From NCBI GenBank assembly GCA_024278755.1, contig JAJRSO010000010.1, positions 1 through 32,835 on the forward strand: a stretch of 32,835 nucleotides of DNA, written 5' to 3'. Below are positions 1 through 7,168 of this stretch, in pieces (positions within the stretch are counted from its first letter, which is position 1; the number at the start of each line of letters is the position of its first letter). The notes beneath the pieces were generated by a model that was given only the letters and a program-made list of their open reading frames with translations, ran no database searches and was not told the DNA's origin. The stretch is from Calditrichota bacterium (GTDB taxonomy: Bacteria; Calditrichota; Calditrichia; Calditrichales; Calditrichaceae). A program made the position numbers and the translations under genes.

Positions 1-146
1 CCTACAAAAGGTTCAATATAGGTAAAATTCGATTGTTTTAATCTATCTGGTATAGCATTATCTATTTCGGTTAATAGTTGAGCTTTACCACCAGCCCATT
101 TAATAAATGGTTTTGCTATTTTATTCATTTCTTTTAATTTTTCCAT
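1..146 (-). CDS. DNA adenine methylase, Dam/D12 class (N-terminal part, cut by window edge)
   Basis: The 48 visible codons read MEKLKEMNKIAKPFIKWAGG, then KAQLLTEIDN and so on to YIEPFV at the edge. The FIKWAGGK motif followed about 25 residues later by YIEPFxG is the S-adenosylmethionine-binding start of class D12 (Dam-like) N6-adenine DNA methyltransferases. The ATG at 146 is used here; an internal ATG at 128 would shorten the protein by six residues and is also possible. The rest of the gene, including the catalytic DPPY motif, lies to the left. It begins 27 bases after the proposed cassette junction at 172/173, so it is the first gene of the fourth cassette. In this defence-rich array it may be an orphan methylase or part of a restriction system. 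Target sequence cannot be told. Confidence 0.8.
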   Translation of the reverse strand, partial: MEKLKEMNKIAKPFIKWAGGKAQLLTEIDNAIPDRLKQSNFTYIEPFV

Positions 147-166
147 TTTTCGTTTATTCCTATTGT

Positions 167-298
167 GCCTAACGGTGAGTATAAGAATAGTAGCCGATTT
201 CGGAACTCAAATCTTTCAATTTACTATAAAGTTGAAGCGGGCTACAACCCTTGAATTTACTACTATCTCGGCTATTATTTTTATACATTGTTATGGGC
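167..298 (-). repeat. attC-like recombination site A
   Basis: This is an imperfect inverted repeat of 132 bases. The left arm (167-197) starts GCCTAACGG and runs to TAGCCGA. The right arm (268-298) ends in CATTGTTATGGGC. Apart from a few short gaps the arms pair over about 30 bases. The minus strand has the canonical integron core GTTAGGC at the left end (fits GTTRRRY), so the predicted crossover is between 173 and 172. The centre carries GAATTTACTACTAT (253-266), also found in sites B and C. It lies 38 bases downstream of the last gene of its cassette. Confidence 0.7.
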
Positions 299-336
299 TG
301 GGCTTTCTCTTTAAGTACTTGTCTATGACTGAAACT

Positions 337-549
337 TTATAACTTATGTTCTGTTTTGTTTTGGTAATCACAATAACCATTATTATTTACCCAATTAGCT
401 ACTAATTTAATTTCATAATCTTCATCTTCTGTTTCATTTGGAACAGATTCAAGCTCATTACGAAATTCTTCTGCACCTTTAACAGTATGAATAAATGATG
501 GTGATATTTTGTCAGCCAAACTACGTATTGACTCATTAGAGTTAATCAA
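337..549 (-). CDS. Hypothetical protein, 70 aa, end of symporter cassette
   Basis: A short acidic soluble protein that I do not recognise. No membrane segment, signal peptide or metal-binding motif is visible. Its putative TTG start overlaps the TGA stop of the upstream 81-residue gene (TTGA), which suggests translational coupling and argues that it is real despite its size. It is the last of four genes in the cassette that also holds the symporter-like gene, and it ends 38 bases before the attC-like site. Function unknown; it could be a fourth subunit or a non-essential tail gene. Confidence 0.45.
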   Translation of the reverse strand: MINSNESIRSLADKISPSFIHTVKGAEEFRNELESVPNETEDEDYEIKLVANWVNNNGYCDYQNKTEHKL

Positions 550-791
550 TAATTGCTTTCTAATTTCGATAAAAAATGTTTTGCAAAGGTATTAAGTCCT
601 ATGAAAATATCTTGGATTACCCCTTGATTTTGCATTTTTTCAATCATTATATTAAGCTCTCTAATCTCATCATCAAGAACCTTAATTTCACTATGTGTTT
701 TAGCCGCTTTTTCCTCCATAGAATCTATCATTCCATCGAAAAGTAATTTTAAGCCGCTACCAATTTTTTTATTATAACCACAGATTGCCAT
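546..791 (-). CDS. Hypothetical protein, 81 aa, coiled-coil prone
   Basis: A small protein with a clear start: AAGGAAAT lies a few bases before the ATG at 791. The middle (about residues 24-56, MEEKAAKTHSEIKVLDDEIR onward) is rich in E, K, I and L with heptad-like spacing, so a short coiled coil is likely. There is no predicted membrane span. It follows the 238-residue membrane protein by 41 bases and overlaps the next small gene by 3 bases. I recognise no family. It may be a cytoplasmic partner of the two membrane proteins encoded in front of it, but this rests on gene order alone. Confidence 0.6.
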   Translation of the reverse strand: MAICGYNKKIGSGLKLLFDGMIDSMEEKAAKTHSEIKVLDDEIRELNIMIEKMQNQGVIQDIFIGLNTFAKHFLSKLESNY

Positions 792-832
792 AATATTTCC
801 TTTGTTTAGTTTTATTACTTTATTTAATGTTC

Positions 833-1549
833 TTATACATTAGCCCATGTAACTGCTGAAAAAATCAATTGAAAACCAGTTGCACCACTAAAAAATAATT
901 TAATATGTGAATAGTCAAATCCCGCTTGTGGTAATAAATCAATTTGAGCACAAAAGAGAAATGCAAAAACTGTAAGAATTGTAAATGTTATAAAAACAGG
1001 AACATCTGCAAATTTGTATCCAGATAACACATTAGAGTGTACTTTTGTAATGTTTTCCTTTTCTTTACCATTGATAGTTGAGTCTAGCTTCATCTCGGCT
1101 AAAACATCAACAACTGTATCTCCGATCCAACAATAAAGAAAAAATACAATTGCAACTAATAATACACTGCTTGCACCAATCCAATGGTTGTCCTTACTTA
1201 TTAAGATTAATATAAAATTTGCTAATGCCACTATAATCAATAAAACGTTTGATATCTTAACTAATTTTTCAACTAATTTCTTTTTACTATTATCTGTAAT
1301 TTTATCAATTATTTCCTTACCACTTAAATCTCCATTTTCAGACTTTCTTTCTACAAACCAATACAGATAAGTTACAGCGATAACAAGTACACTACTTATT
1401 AATTCCCATGTTTTACCAATAAAATCTAAATAATTTTGGAAACAGTTGATTATCACAAAATTTGATATTACTAGGAGTACTGCTGCAATAATTAAAAGGT
1501 TGTAGTACCTCTTGTTTTTCGAGTATGGTTGAATTGTATAGTTACTCAT
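833..1549 (-). CDS. Hypothetical six-segment membrane protein
   Basis: The protein has 238 residues and about six hydrophobic segments, near residues 17-38, 47-66, 95-117, 122-144, 184-207 and 215-237. It has no signal peptide or known motif. A polar stretch rich in K, D and E (about 67-94) and another (145-183) would lie in the cytoplasm if the N-terminus is inside. Its ATG overlaps the stop of the symporter-like gene by four bases (ATGA), so the two are translationally coupled and probably work together. I do not recognise the family. It could be an accessory membrane subunit of the transporter-like protein or an unrelated membrane effector. Confidence 0.65.
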   Translation of the reverse strand: MSNYTIQPYSKNKRYYNLLIIAAVLLVISNFVIINCFQNYLDFIGKTWELISSVLVIAVTYLYWFVERKSENGDLSGKEIIDKITDNSKKKLVEKLVKISNVLLIIVALANFILILISKDNHWIGASSVLLVAIVFFLYCWIGDTVVDVLAEMKLDSTINGKEKENITKVHSNVLSGYKFADVPVFITFTILTVFAFLFCAQIDLLPQAGFDYSHIKLFFSGATGFQLIFSAVTWANV

Positions 1550-3201
1550 TTCGTTATCCTTTTAAATAATAAACCACCAAAATAAATTGCGAAACTTAAT
1601 ATGAAACAAACAATTATCGGGTACCACGCATATTCTGGATTGAATAAAACAGAATAAACACCGATACCTATACCTACGGCAGATGCTATAAGCATACTTA
1701 ATACAGCCCAATTTTCATTAGGTCTTGATTTTAAAAACACAACCCCAATAATTAGGGGTAAAATTGATAATATTGCAGTATAGAAAGTTAGTAATAGATT
1801 TATAAATAAATCACCACCACCAATAATATAATTATCAAAAACAATAAAAAATACGACTGCAATTATTACTGAAAGAAAACCAAAATATTTCCCTTTGTTT
1901 AAAATCAAACGTGTCTCATTTATATCGAATGTTTTTTGTTCTTCTATCAGTTTGCATGTTTTTGAATTTATGTCATAAGTATATGTAAAAGAAATACCCA
2001 TTATAAAAGAATCTAATGTAGAAAGCATTATTGAAATAATACTAACAATAAAAGTATAGCCTAGAATTTGCTCAAGAATAAAACTTGAATTAATCATCTG
2101 TTTTGGGAAGTCAATTAGAATATCTTCAAATGTCCAATTCGGGAAGGAAGTTGAAATTAACAACCCAAATACGATAAATAAGATCCAAGTAAAAGGTGAT
2201 TCTATTGCAAAATTCAATAATCCTTTTTTAATATTTTGATTAATTTCTGAATCTGAATGTGATTCTTTTACCGATAAAAGTCTTTGCCAATTGGTCAAAT
2301 CGACAAACTGCCAACCTAATGGAAGAATTATTAATGAAATAAGACCAATATATCCAAATCCTTCTAAATTAATAAAGTTGTTTAACTCAAACTTATTACT
2401 ATTAGTACTAATGATCAAAACTGAAAGGACTATTATTGAAATGAAAAACAAGGTAATAACAAGATTCAAAATTTTATCGAAAGATGTGCTTAGTGAAATA
2501 AATCTTGCTTTTCTGATTAGTAAAATGATTGGTGTCATAATTGTTAATACAATCAGTCCCCAGTTTAATGCACCGTTTATTGTAATTCCATTATTGAATG
2601 TCAAATACAGCAAATAAATTATTATTCCAAAAACTCCAAAATATGTAAATGTTAATTGCAGCTGATCTGTTCTTATAGAACTAACTTGTCCAGCTCTGAA
2701 AAGGTAAACAGCAATAAAGAAAATAAAAATAAATACTGAAACATAGAGCCAAATATTATCAGGAAAGATCGAAAGCAAAACTCGGGAACCAAACCATAAT
2801 TCAGCAATAATGAAACCAATGAATCCGACTACTGTTAATAGCGAAGCAATGATTCTCGCTTTTTGCCCATAGGACTCACCTATAAGTCCAAATAAGGTTT
2901 TTCCATTGCCTAAAAATTTTGAAATCTTGTTAAAACTAAAGTAGAAAAGAAGTATCCCTATTCCCCAAAATACAGCGTTAACAAAGGGGACAAAAAGAAA
3001 CATAGAAGCACCCCAAAATAGAAATGGGTATATTGTGCTTACTTGAAATCCATAAGCAATAGATGAAGATGTAAATTCTGTCTTTCCAACTTTTTTAAAT
3101 GCAGCAAAATAATCGTCAGGATGTTTTATTACATCCTTTTTTACATTCAGTGCTGCAAAAAGATAAATTAACAACGGTATTAAAATTATCAGTATTCCCA
3201 T
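1546..3201 (-). CDS. Sodium:solute symporter (SSS/SLC5)-like membrane protein
   Basis: The protein has 551 residues and about 13 hydrophobic helices, the usual length and topology of the SSS family of sodium-driven carriers. Family-like features are FRAGQVSSIRTDQLQ (about 168-182), matching the helix-5 region in which a conserved TD precedes the next helix, and LSTLDSFIMG (393-402), matching the conserved helix-8 LSTxDS segment that helps bind sodium in this fold. The substrate cannot be predicted. AAAAGGAT precedes the ATG at 3201. It is the first gene of a four-gene cassette bounded by attC-like sites and is coupled to the next membrane protein gene. A carrier in an otherwise defence-like array is unusual; it may have been recruited as a sensor or membrane effector, but this is speculation. 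Confidence 0.75.
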   Translation of the reverse strand: MGILIILIPLLIYLFAALNVKKDVIKHPDDYFAAFKKVGKTEFTSSSIAYGFQVSTIYPFLFWGASMFLFVPFVNAVFWGIGILLFYFSFNKISKFLGNGKTLFGLIGESYGQKARIIASLLTVVGFIGFIIAELWFGSRVLLSIFPDNIWLYVSVFIFIFFIAVYLFRAGQVSSIRTDQLQLTFTYFGVFGIIIYLLYLTFNNGITINGALNWGLIVLTIMTPIILLIRKARFISLSTSFDKILNLVITLFFISIIVLSVLIISTNSNKFELNNFINLEGFGYIGLISLIILPLGWQFVDLTNWQRLLSVKESHSDSEINQNIKKGLLNFAIESPFTWILFIVFGLLISTSFPNWTFEDILIDFPKQMINSSFILEQILGYTFIVSIISIMLSTLDSFIMGISFTYTYDINSKTCKLIEEQKTFDINETRLILNKGKYFGFLSVIIAVVFFIVFDNYIIGGGDLFINLLLTFYTAILSILPLIIGVVFLKSRPNENWAVLSMLIASAVGIGIGVYSVLFNPEYAWYPIIVCFILSFAIYFGGLLFKRITK

Positions 3202-3247
3202 TTTTTATCCTTTTAGTTATTATTATAGTAGTGTCTTTCTTTGCCTT

Positions 3248-3387
3248 GCCCATAACGGTTTGAATATGGTGCGTTTGGCATTTCAATGCTCCATAATTTC
3301 AATTTACTACTATATTTATTTATTGCTATCATCTTCATTATTAGTACCATCCGCCAAATGCACTATATTTTTTGTTGTGTGTAGTGC
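3248..3387 (-). repeat. attC-like recombination site B
   Basis: A 140-base imperfect inverted repeat. The left arm is GCCCATAACGG followed by a segment reading TATGGTGCGTTTGGC. The right arm is CCGCCAAATGCACTATA followed by GTTGTGTGTAGTGC. The central CAATTTACTACTAT (3300-3313) is shared with sites A and C. The predicted crossover is between 3256 and 3255. The site begins at the base next to the stop codon of the SLATT gene, the typical position of attC at the 3' end of an integron cassette. Confidence 0.7.
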
Positions 3388-3957
3388 TTATTTCTTTCGC
3401 AATGGTGTTGGTAAAAAATTATCAATTTCTTCGTCACTAAATGTTAACTCTTCATTTATTTGTAATGCTTTTTGTGCCACCGAATATGCTTTACTATATG
3501 TCCTTGGTGAACCTTTGTAAGTTTTTGAAAGTTCCTCTTGTAACTCGTCTCTTTTGACTATTATATCATTTGTACTAATTAATCTTGCCTTTAAGTCTGT
3601 TAGCAGCGATAAATATTTTTCTCTGATTTCTAACAATTCCAAAGCCGCTGTTGAATGCTTTTGAATAGTTTCACCTAAATTATACTCTTTTAAATAACTT
3701 GTTAAAGCAAATAGAACTGCTGATAAGATTGTACTTACTATCAAAGCCCATTCTTCACCTTTAAAAACACGAACCAAAAGCCCTGTTGTAATTAAACCCG
3801 ATAGAATAATTTGTAGGTTTTTAATTCTATTGTTTCTCTTTTCCAATAAGTCTGCACACTTTTCTTGAGTTTTGTGTGAATAAACTATTTTACCATAGTT
3901 TTCTCTAAGCTGAGCTTCTAATAACTCATATTCGCTAAGACGGGAATTCGTATCCAT
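3388..3957 (-). CDS. SLATT-domain two-helix membrane protein (putative pore-forming effector)
   Basis: The protein has about 189 residues, with an N-terminal helical segment, two adjacent membrane helices (LQIILSGLITTGLLVRVF and WALIVSTILSAVLFALTSYL) and a long C-terminal helical, charged region. This is the SLATT layout, a family predicted to form membrane pores or channels and found next to nucleotide second-messenger synthases. The start at 3957 is chosen because GGAGAG lies upstream of that ATG; a longer frame from 4023 would lie deep inside the preceding gene. The first codons overlap the CD-NTase 3' end by 23 bases, so the two are coupled. The likely role is to damage the membrane when the cyclic nucleotide made by its partner signals infection. 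Function is inferred from family and neighbour. Confidence 0.75.
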   Translation of the reverse strand: MDTNSRLSEYELLEAQLRENYGKIVYSHKTQEKCADLLEKRNNRIKNLQIILSGLITTGLLVRVFKGEEWALIVSTILSAVLFALTSYLKEYNLGETIQKHSTAALELLEIREKYLSLLTDLKARLISTNDIIVKRDELQEELSKTYKGSPRTYSKAYSVAQKALQINEELTFSDEEIDNFLPTPLRKK

Positions 3958-4816
3958 ATATTTCTCTCCATTTTTGTTTTGCACTCCACTCTTTTTCGTC
4001 TCGTTGCAGCTGTATCGCTTCAACTGCTAGATTGTAAGCGGTTTTTGCTTTATATTCAAATTTTCCTTTTCTATAAATTAACTGATTGCTACCTAATGCG
4101 TACCAATAAGCTTGGTTTTCATTTTGGTTTTTTAGGAATTCAAAGAAATCCCTTGACATCAAGTCGTAGTATAAATATGATTGGTTTTTATTTGACCAGT
4201 CCTTTAAAAAGTTATATGCTAAAGTATCTATTAATAAGCCTCCCATAGGTACATTACAAAAGCCTTTCCAAGCTCTTGTCATTTTGCAAAGACGCTTCAA
4301 ATTGTAATTTAATTTTGGGTCTTCCTCTTTTATTTTATTAATTTCAGGATGTGGGTCTGTTTTTTTCCACGAACCACCACCATTTGAGTCCTGATATGTA
4401 TATGATTTGTCAGAATTCTCGAAGGCAGGAACAACCTCAAAATTTGTTCCATCAGAGAAAGTAATAGCAATAACTTGTCCATCTGCTCCAATACTTGTCG
4501 CACTATAAGTTTTCTTTATTGAATCTTTAACTGCTTGCAATAAGGATGATTGACCATTATAAGTGTAATTGTCATAGGTTGCTTTTAAGTGTGCTGGTAA
4601 CACAAAAATCATATCAATATCACTTTCATTTTTGATTGATGTATTTCTACCATATGAGCCAACATAACGACTAAATAAAGTTTCACTTGGACTATCCCAA
4701 AAATCAATATTAAGTCTATTAGTAATAGCCTTATATCGTGTTGAAATCGTAGAACGTTTGTCTGTTCCTATAATTAAATTGTCACAAAACTGTTTAAAAT
4801 ATTGAGCTTCACTCAT
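3935..4816 (-). CDS. CD-NTase (SMODS family cyclic-oligonucleotide synthase)
   Basis: The 293-residue protein has the nucleotidyltransferase core: GSYGRNTS (53-60), then the metal-binding pair DID (66-68) and a third acidic residue in FEVVPAF (E127). This order and spacing is that of the SMODS/CD-NTase family, which makes cyclic di- or trinucleotides upon phage infection in CBASS-type systems. The product cannot be told from sequence. The C-terminal half is helical, as in the family. No Cap2/Cap3 or HORMA/TRIP13 genes are present, so with the SLATT gene it would form a two-gene minimal system. It is the first gene of a 1.6-kb cassette; its start lies 45 bases inside the proposed junction at 4862/4861. 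The ribosome site is weak. Confidence 0.85.
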   Translation of the reverse strand: MSEAQYFKQFCDNLIIGTDKRSTISTRYKAITNRLNIDFWDSPSETLFSRYVGSYGRNTSIKNESDIDMIFVLPAHLKATYDNYTYNGQSSLLQAVKDSIKKTYSATSIGADGQVIAITFSDGTNFEVVPAFENSDKSYTYQDSNGGGSWKKTDPHPEINKIKEEDPKLNYNLKRLCKMTRAWKGFCNVPMGGLLIDTLAYNFLKDWSNKNQSYLYYDLMSRDFFEFLKNQNENQAYWYALGSNQLIYRKGKFEYKAKTAYNLAVEAIQLQRDEKEWSAKQKWREIYGYEFPS

Positions 4817-4848
4817 TGCTTATCTTTTAGGTTTTAGATGGTTTGTTC

Positions 4849-4987
4849 GCATTACACACAACGGTTGGGCTATGCGGAGTTTGGGCTTTTGAAACAATAA
4901 ATATTCAATTTACTACTAATTTTATCTAATGCTACAAACTTCAATCTCAGCATATTGCCCAAATTACGTATAGCCTTTGTTATGGGC
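4849..4987 (-). repeat. attC-like recombination site C
   Basis: A 139-base inverted repeat. The left arm contains ACACAACGGTTGGGCTATGC and then TTTGGGC (to 4886). The right arm is GCCCAAATTACGTATAGCC followed by TTTGTTATGGGC (4957-4987). The arms pair over about 30 bases with few mismatches. The central CAATTTACTACTA (4906-4918) is shared with sites A and B. The predicted crossover is between 4862 and 4861. It closes the large restriction/ABC-3C cassette and precedes the CD-NTase gene. Confidence 0.7.
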
Positions 4988-5060
4988 TGGCATTGTTTCA
5001 ACTCCATATATTTTTCTTTCAAATTTGCTACAATATTCATTTCTTACGGTGCGTTGGCAA

Positions 5061-5122
5061 GACATACTCTTTTGCAATTTTTGGTCAAGCATTGGCTCGT
5101 GGGAATTGCAAATGTGTATGGC
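5061..5122. repeat. Large hairpin just after mod
   Basis: GACATACTCTTTTGCAATT (5061-5079) pairs with AATTGCAAATGTGTATGGC (5104-5122) with few mismatches, around a 24-base loop. It begins 12 bases after the mod stop codon. There is no run of T, so it is not a standard terminator. GTTGGC lies outside both arms (5053-5058 and 5129-5134). It may protect the mRNA 3' end or be the remnant of an older recombination site lost when cassettes fused. Confidence 0.55.
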
Positions 5123-5133
5123 TTTCGGGTTGG

Positions 5134-7149
5134 CTATTCCAATTCTATTATTGTTTCATCTCCTGATATGTTCCTTATTTTCAGTCTTAAAGGTTTTTTA
5201 TCACTTTCAATTTTTCCATTCCAAAACTCTTTTGTTTTCTTGCTATTTAAACTAATATATCCGAGTTTATCAATTTTAATTTCACTGTCACTTTGCCATT
5301 TTCCTGTTGAGTTGGTGCAATCAAGACTTATTAGTTCAATTAGTTCTAATCCTTCTTCGCTAATGTTTATTGGTTTAAATTCCTTGCCTTTGCTTATTGC
5401 TTGTAAATTACCTTTTTCGTTAAACTCATTAATCTTTTGCATCAATCTGTCGCTTACAAATTTTGTGATTTCTGTTGTGTAAATCCCATCTTTTTCAGTT
5501 GTTGTAAATTCTGCAATATCTTCTACTACAACATCGTGCAATAGGTTTTTAAGGTCTTTTAATTCAACTTTTATTTCGGTGGCATTATTGTCTTTTATAA
5601 ACTGTTCAATCTCTTTATAATCGACAATATCAATGTAATAAACAATTACTTTTTTAGCTGATATTTCAAGGTTTTGTAATTCCTGATTTACAATTTTATT
5701 GATAAGCGGAATATCCAAAACTTTTTCTTTGCTATCAATTAAGTTAGGCACGTAAACAGGCACAGTACCAAGTTTACTATCTTGTATTGCTCCAAACCAA
5801 AATTTGCTTACTCCTTCAATTCCTTGTTGCAGACTTGGAATAAGTTTAGCCATTTTATCCATAGTTTGCACAGGATTACGAAACAGATTTACACCGTCTT
5901 TTATTTCCATTATTTGAAACTCTGCACCCGCTTCTTTTAATCTGTCTCTTGTGGTTTGTATGCTGTTTACTCCAATATCACAATGTATAAATTTCCTGCC
6001 TAAATCGTTGGCTACTTTTGCTGTAACTCCGCTTCCACCAAAGAAATCGGCTACTATCATATCTTTGTTTGATGATGCTTTAATTATGCGTTCTAATAAA
6101 GCTTCTGGTTTCTGTGTAGAGTAATCCAATCTTTCTTTTGCCATTGGGTTAACAATAGGAATGTCAAGCCAAATATTTTGAATTAACTGTCCTTTATATT
6201 TATCTGCATATATTTTCCTATATATTCGGCTATTAGGGTCGTCAGGAATAACAAGTTCATTCTTATCATATAGCTCTTGCAATCTTGATTTTTGATACAG
6301 CCAACCATTTTCAGGTGGATTTATGCCCATAAACACGTATTTGAGATTGGGACGAAATAATGAATTAACTAATGGTGATTTCATATATTTTCTTCCATCA
6401 CCATCATCGTAAACAAATCTTTCTTTCAAATAATTCTTAGTGTTTTCATCTTCAAGTGAATATTCTGCATTAAAAACGTATTCATCACCCTTACAATACC
6501 AATAAATTGTATCATTAGTAATTCCAAATTGTTTGGAAGCGTAAGAAGTTGCTAATTTTCTTCTCCAAACAATCTCATTAACAAAATTATCTTCCCCAAA
6601 AATCTCATCCATTAAAATCTTTACATAATGACCAATATGCCAATCAAGATGCACATAAATACTTGCGGTATCACTCATAATGGATTTAATGGCTTGCAAG
6701 TTTTCAAACATCCAATTTAGATAATCTTCTTTTTTCCAAATATCGCCATACATTTTTTCATCAAATGCTTGCAGTTCGCTGTTGTCAAGTTCTTTTTCGG
6801 CTTGTGCTATTTTTTCAGCAAGTTTCGGGTTTCTGCGTATATGCACTTTTTTAGCATAATCAGCACCGCTGGCAAAAGGTGGGTCAATGTAAACCAAATC
6901 AACTTTTATTCCCTGCTCTTTCAAGTAAGCACAGGCAGAAATACATTCGCCACGAATTACAAGGTTTTCAGAGTTGTTGCCAACTTGCTCTATCGGTTCA
7001 ACTTCGTAATAAGGCATTCCACGTTTAATACGGTCGTAAACTTTATCATTATCACGATAACGCAATACTCTGCGAGTTCTACTGAAATTATCTAAGACCG
7101 CTTGTCCTTCAACTGTGTTTGGTGTGTATGGTATATATTTTATTGGCAT
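5134..7149 (-). CDS. mod: Type III restriction-modification system methyltransferase subunit Mod
   Basis: The 671-residue protein carries the catalytic motif YIDPPFASG (DPPF at 89-92), then the S-adenosylmethionine-binding motif ADFFGGSGVT (367-376). This order, catalytic before cofactor site, is that of beta-class N6-adenine methylases, including type III Mod subunits. The segment between includes the target-recognition region. The start at 7149 is chosen because AAAAGGAGAT lies just upstream; the frame is open to 7176 but that would overlap the ABC gene. It is the last gene of the operon, 19 bases after the ABC ATPase stop codon, and works with Res, encoded three genes upstream. The recognition site is unknown. 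I saw no simple tandem repeats that would suggest phase variation. Confidence 0.92.
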   Translation of the reverse strand: MPIKYIPYTPNTVEGQAVLDNFSRTRRVLRYRDNDKVYDRIKRGMPYYEVEPIEQVGNNSENLVIRGECISACAYLKEQGIKVDLVYIDPPFASGADYAKKVHIRRNPKLAEKIAQAEKELDNSELQAFDEKMYGDIWKKEDYLNWMFENLQAIKSIMSDTASIYVHLDWHIGHYVKILMDEIFGEDNFVNEIVWRRKLATSYASKQFGITNDTIYWYCKGDEYVFNAEYSLEDENTKNYLKERFVYDDGDGRKYMKSPLVNSLFRPNLKYVFMGINPPENGWLYQKSRLQELYDKNELVIPDDPNSRIYRKIYADKYKGQLIQNIWLDIPIVNPMAKERLDYSTQKPEALLERIIKASSNKDMIVADFFGGSGVTAKVANDLGRKFIHCDIGVNSIQTTRDRLKEAGAEFQIMEIKDGVNLFRNPVQTMDKMAKLIPSLQQGIEGVSKFWFGAIQDSKLGTVPVYVPNLIDSKEKVLDIPLINKIVNQELQNLEISAKKVIVYYIDIVDYKEIEQFIKDNNATEIKVELKDLKNLLHDVVVEDIAEFTTTEKDGIYTTEITKFVSDRLMQKINEFNEKGNLQAISKGKEFKPINISEEGLELIELISLDCTNSTGKWQSDSEIKIDKLGYISLNSKKTKEFWNGKIESDKKPLRLKIRNISGDETIIELE

Positions 7150-7168
7150 ATTTTTATCTCCTTTTAAA

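Noticed and set aside
167-4987. The repeated intergenic elements as a CRISPR array
   Set aside because: The elements are 130-140 bp inverted structures 1.5-3 kb apart with genes between them, and no cas genes are present.
5134-7149. Phase-variable type III methylase
   Set aside because: No simple tandem repeat tract was seen in or in front of mod.
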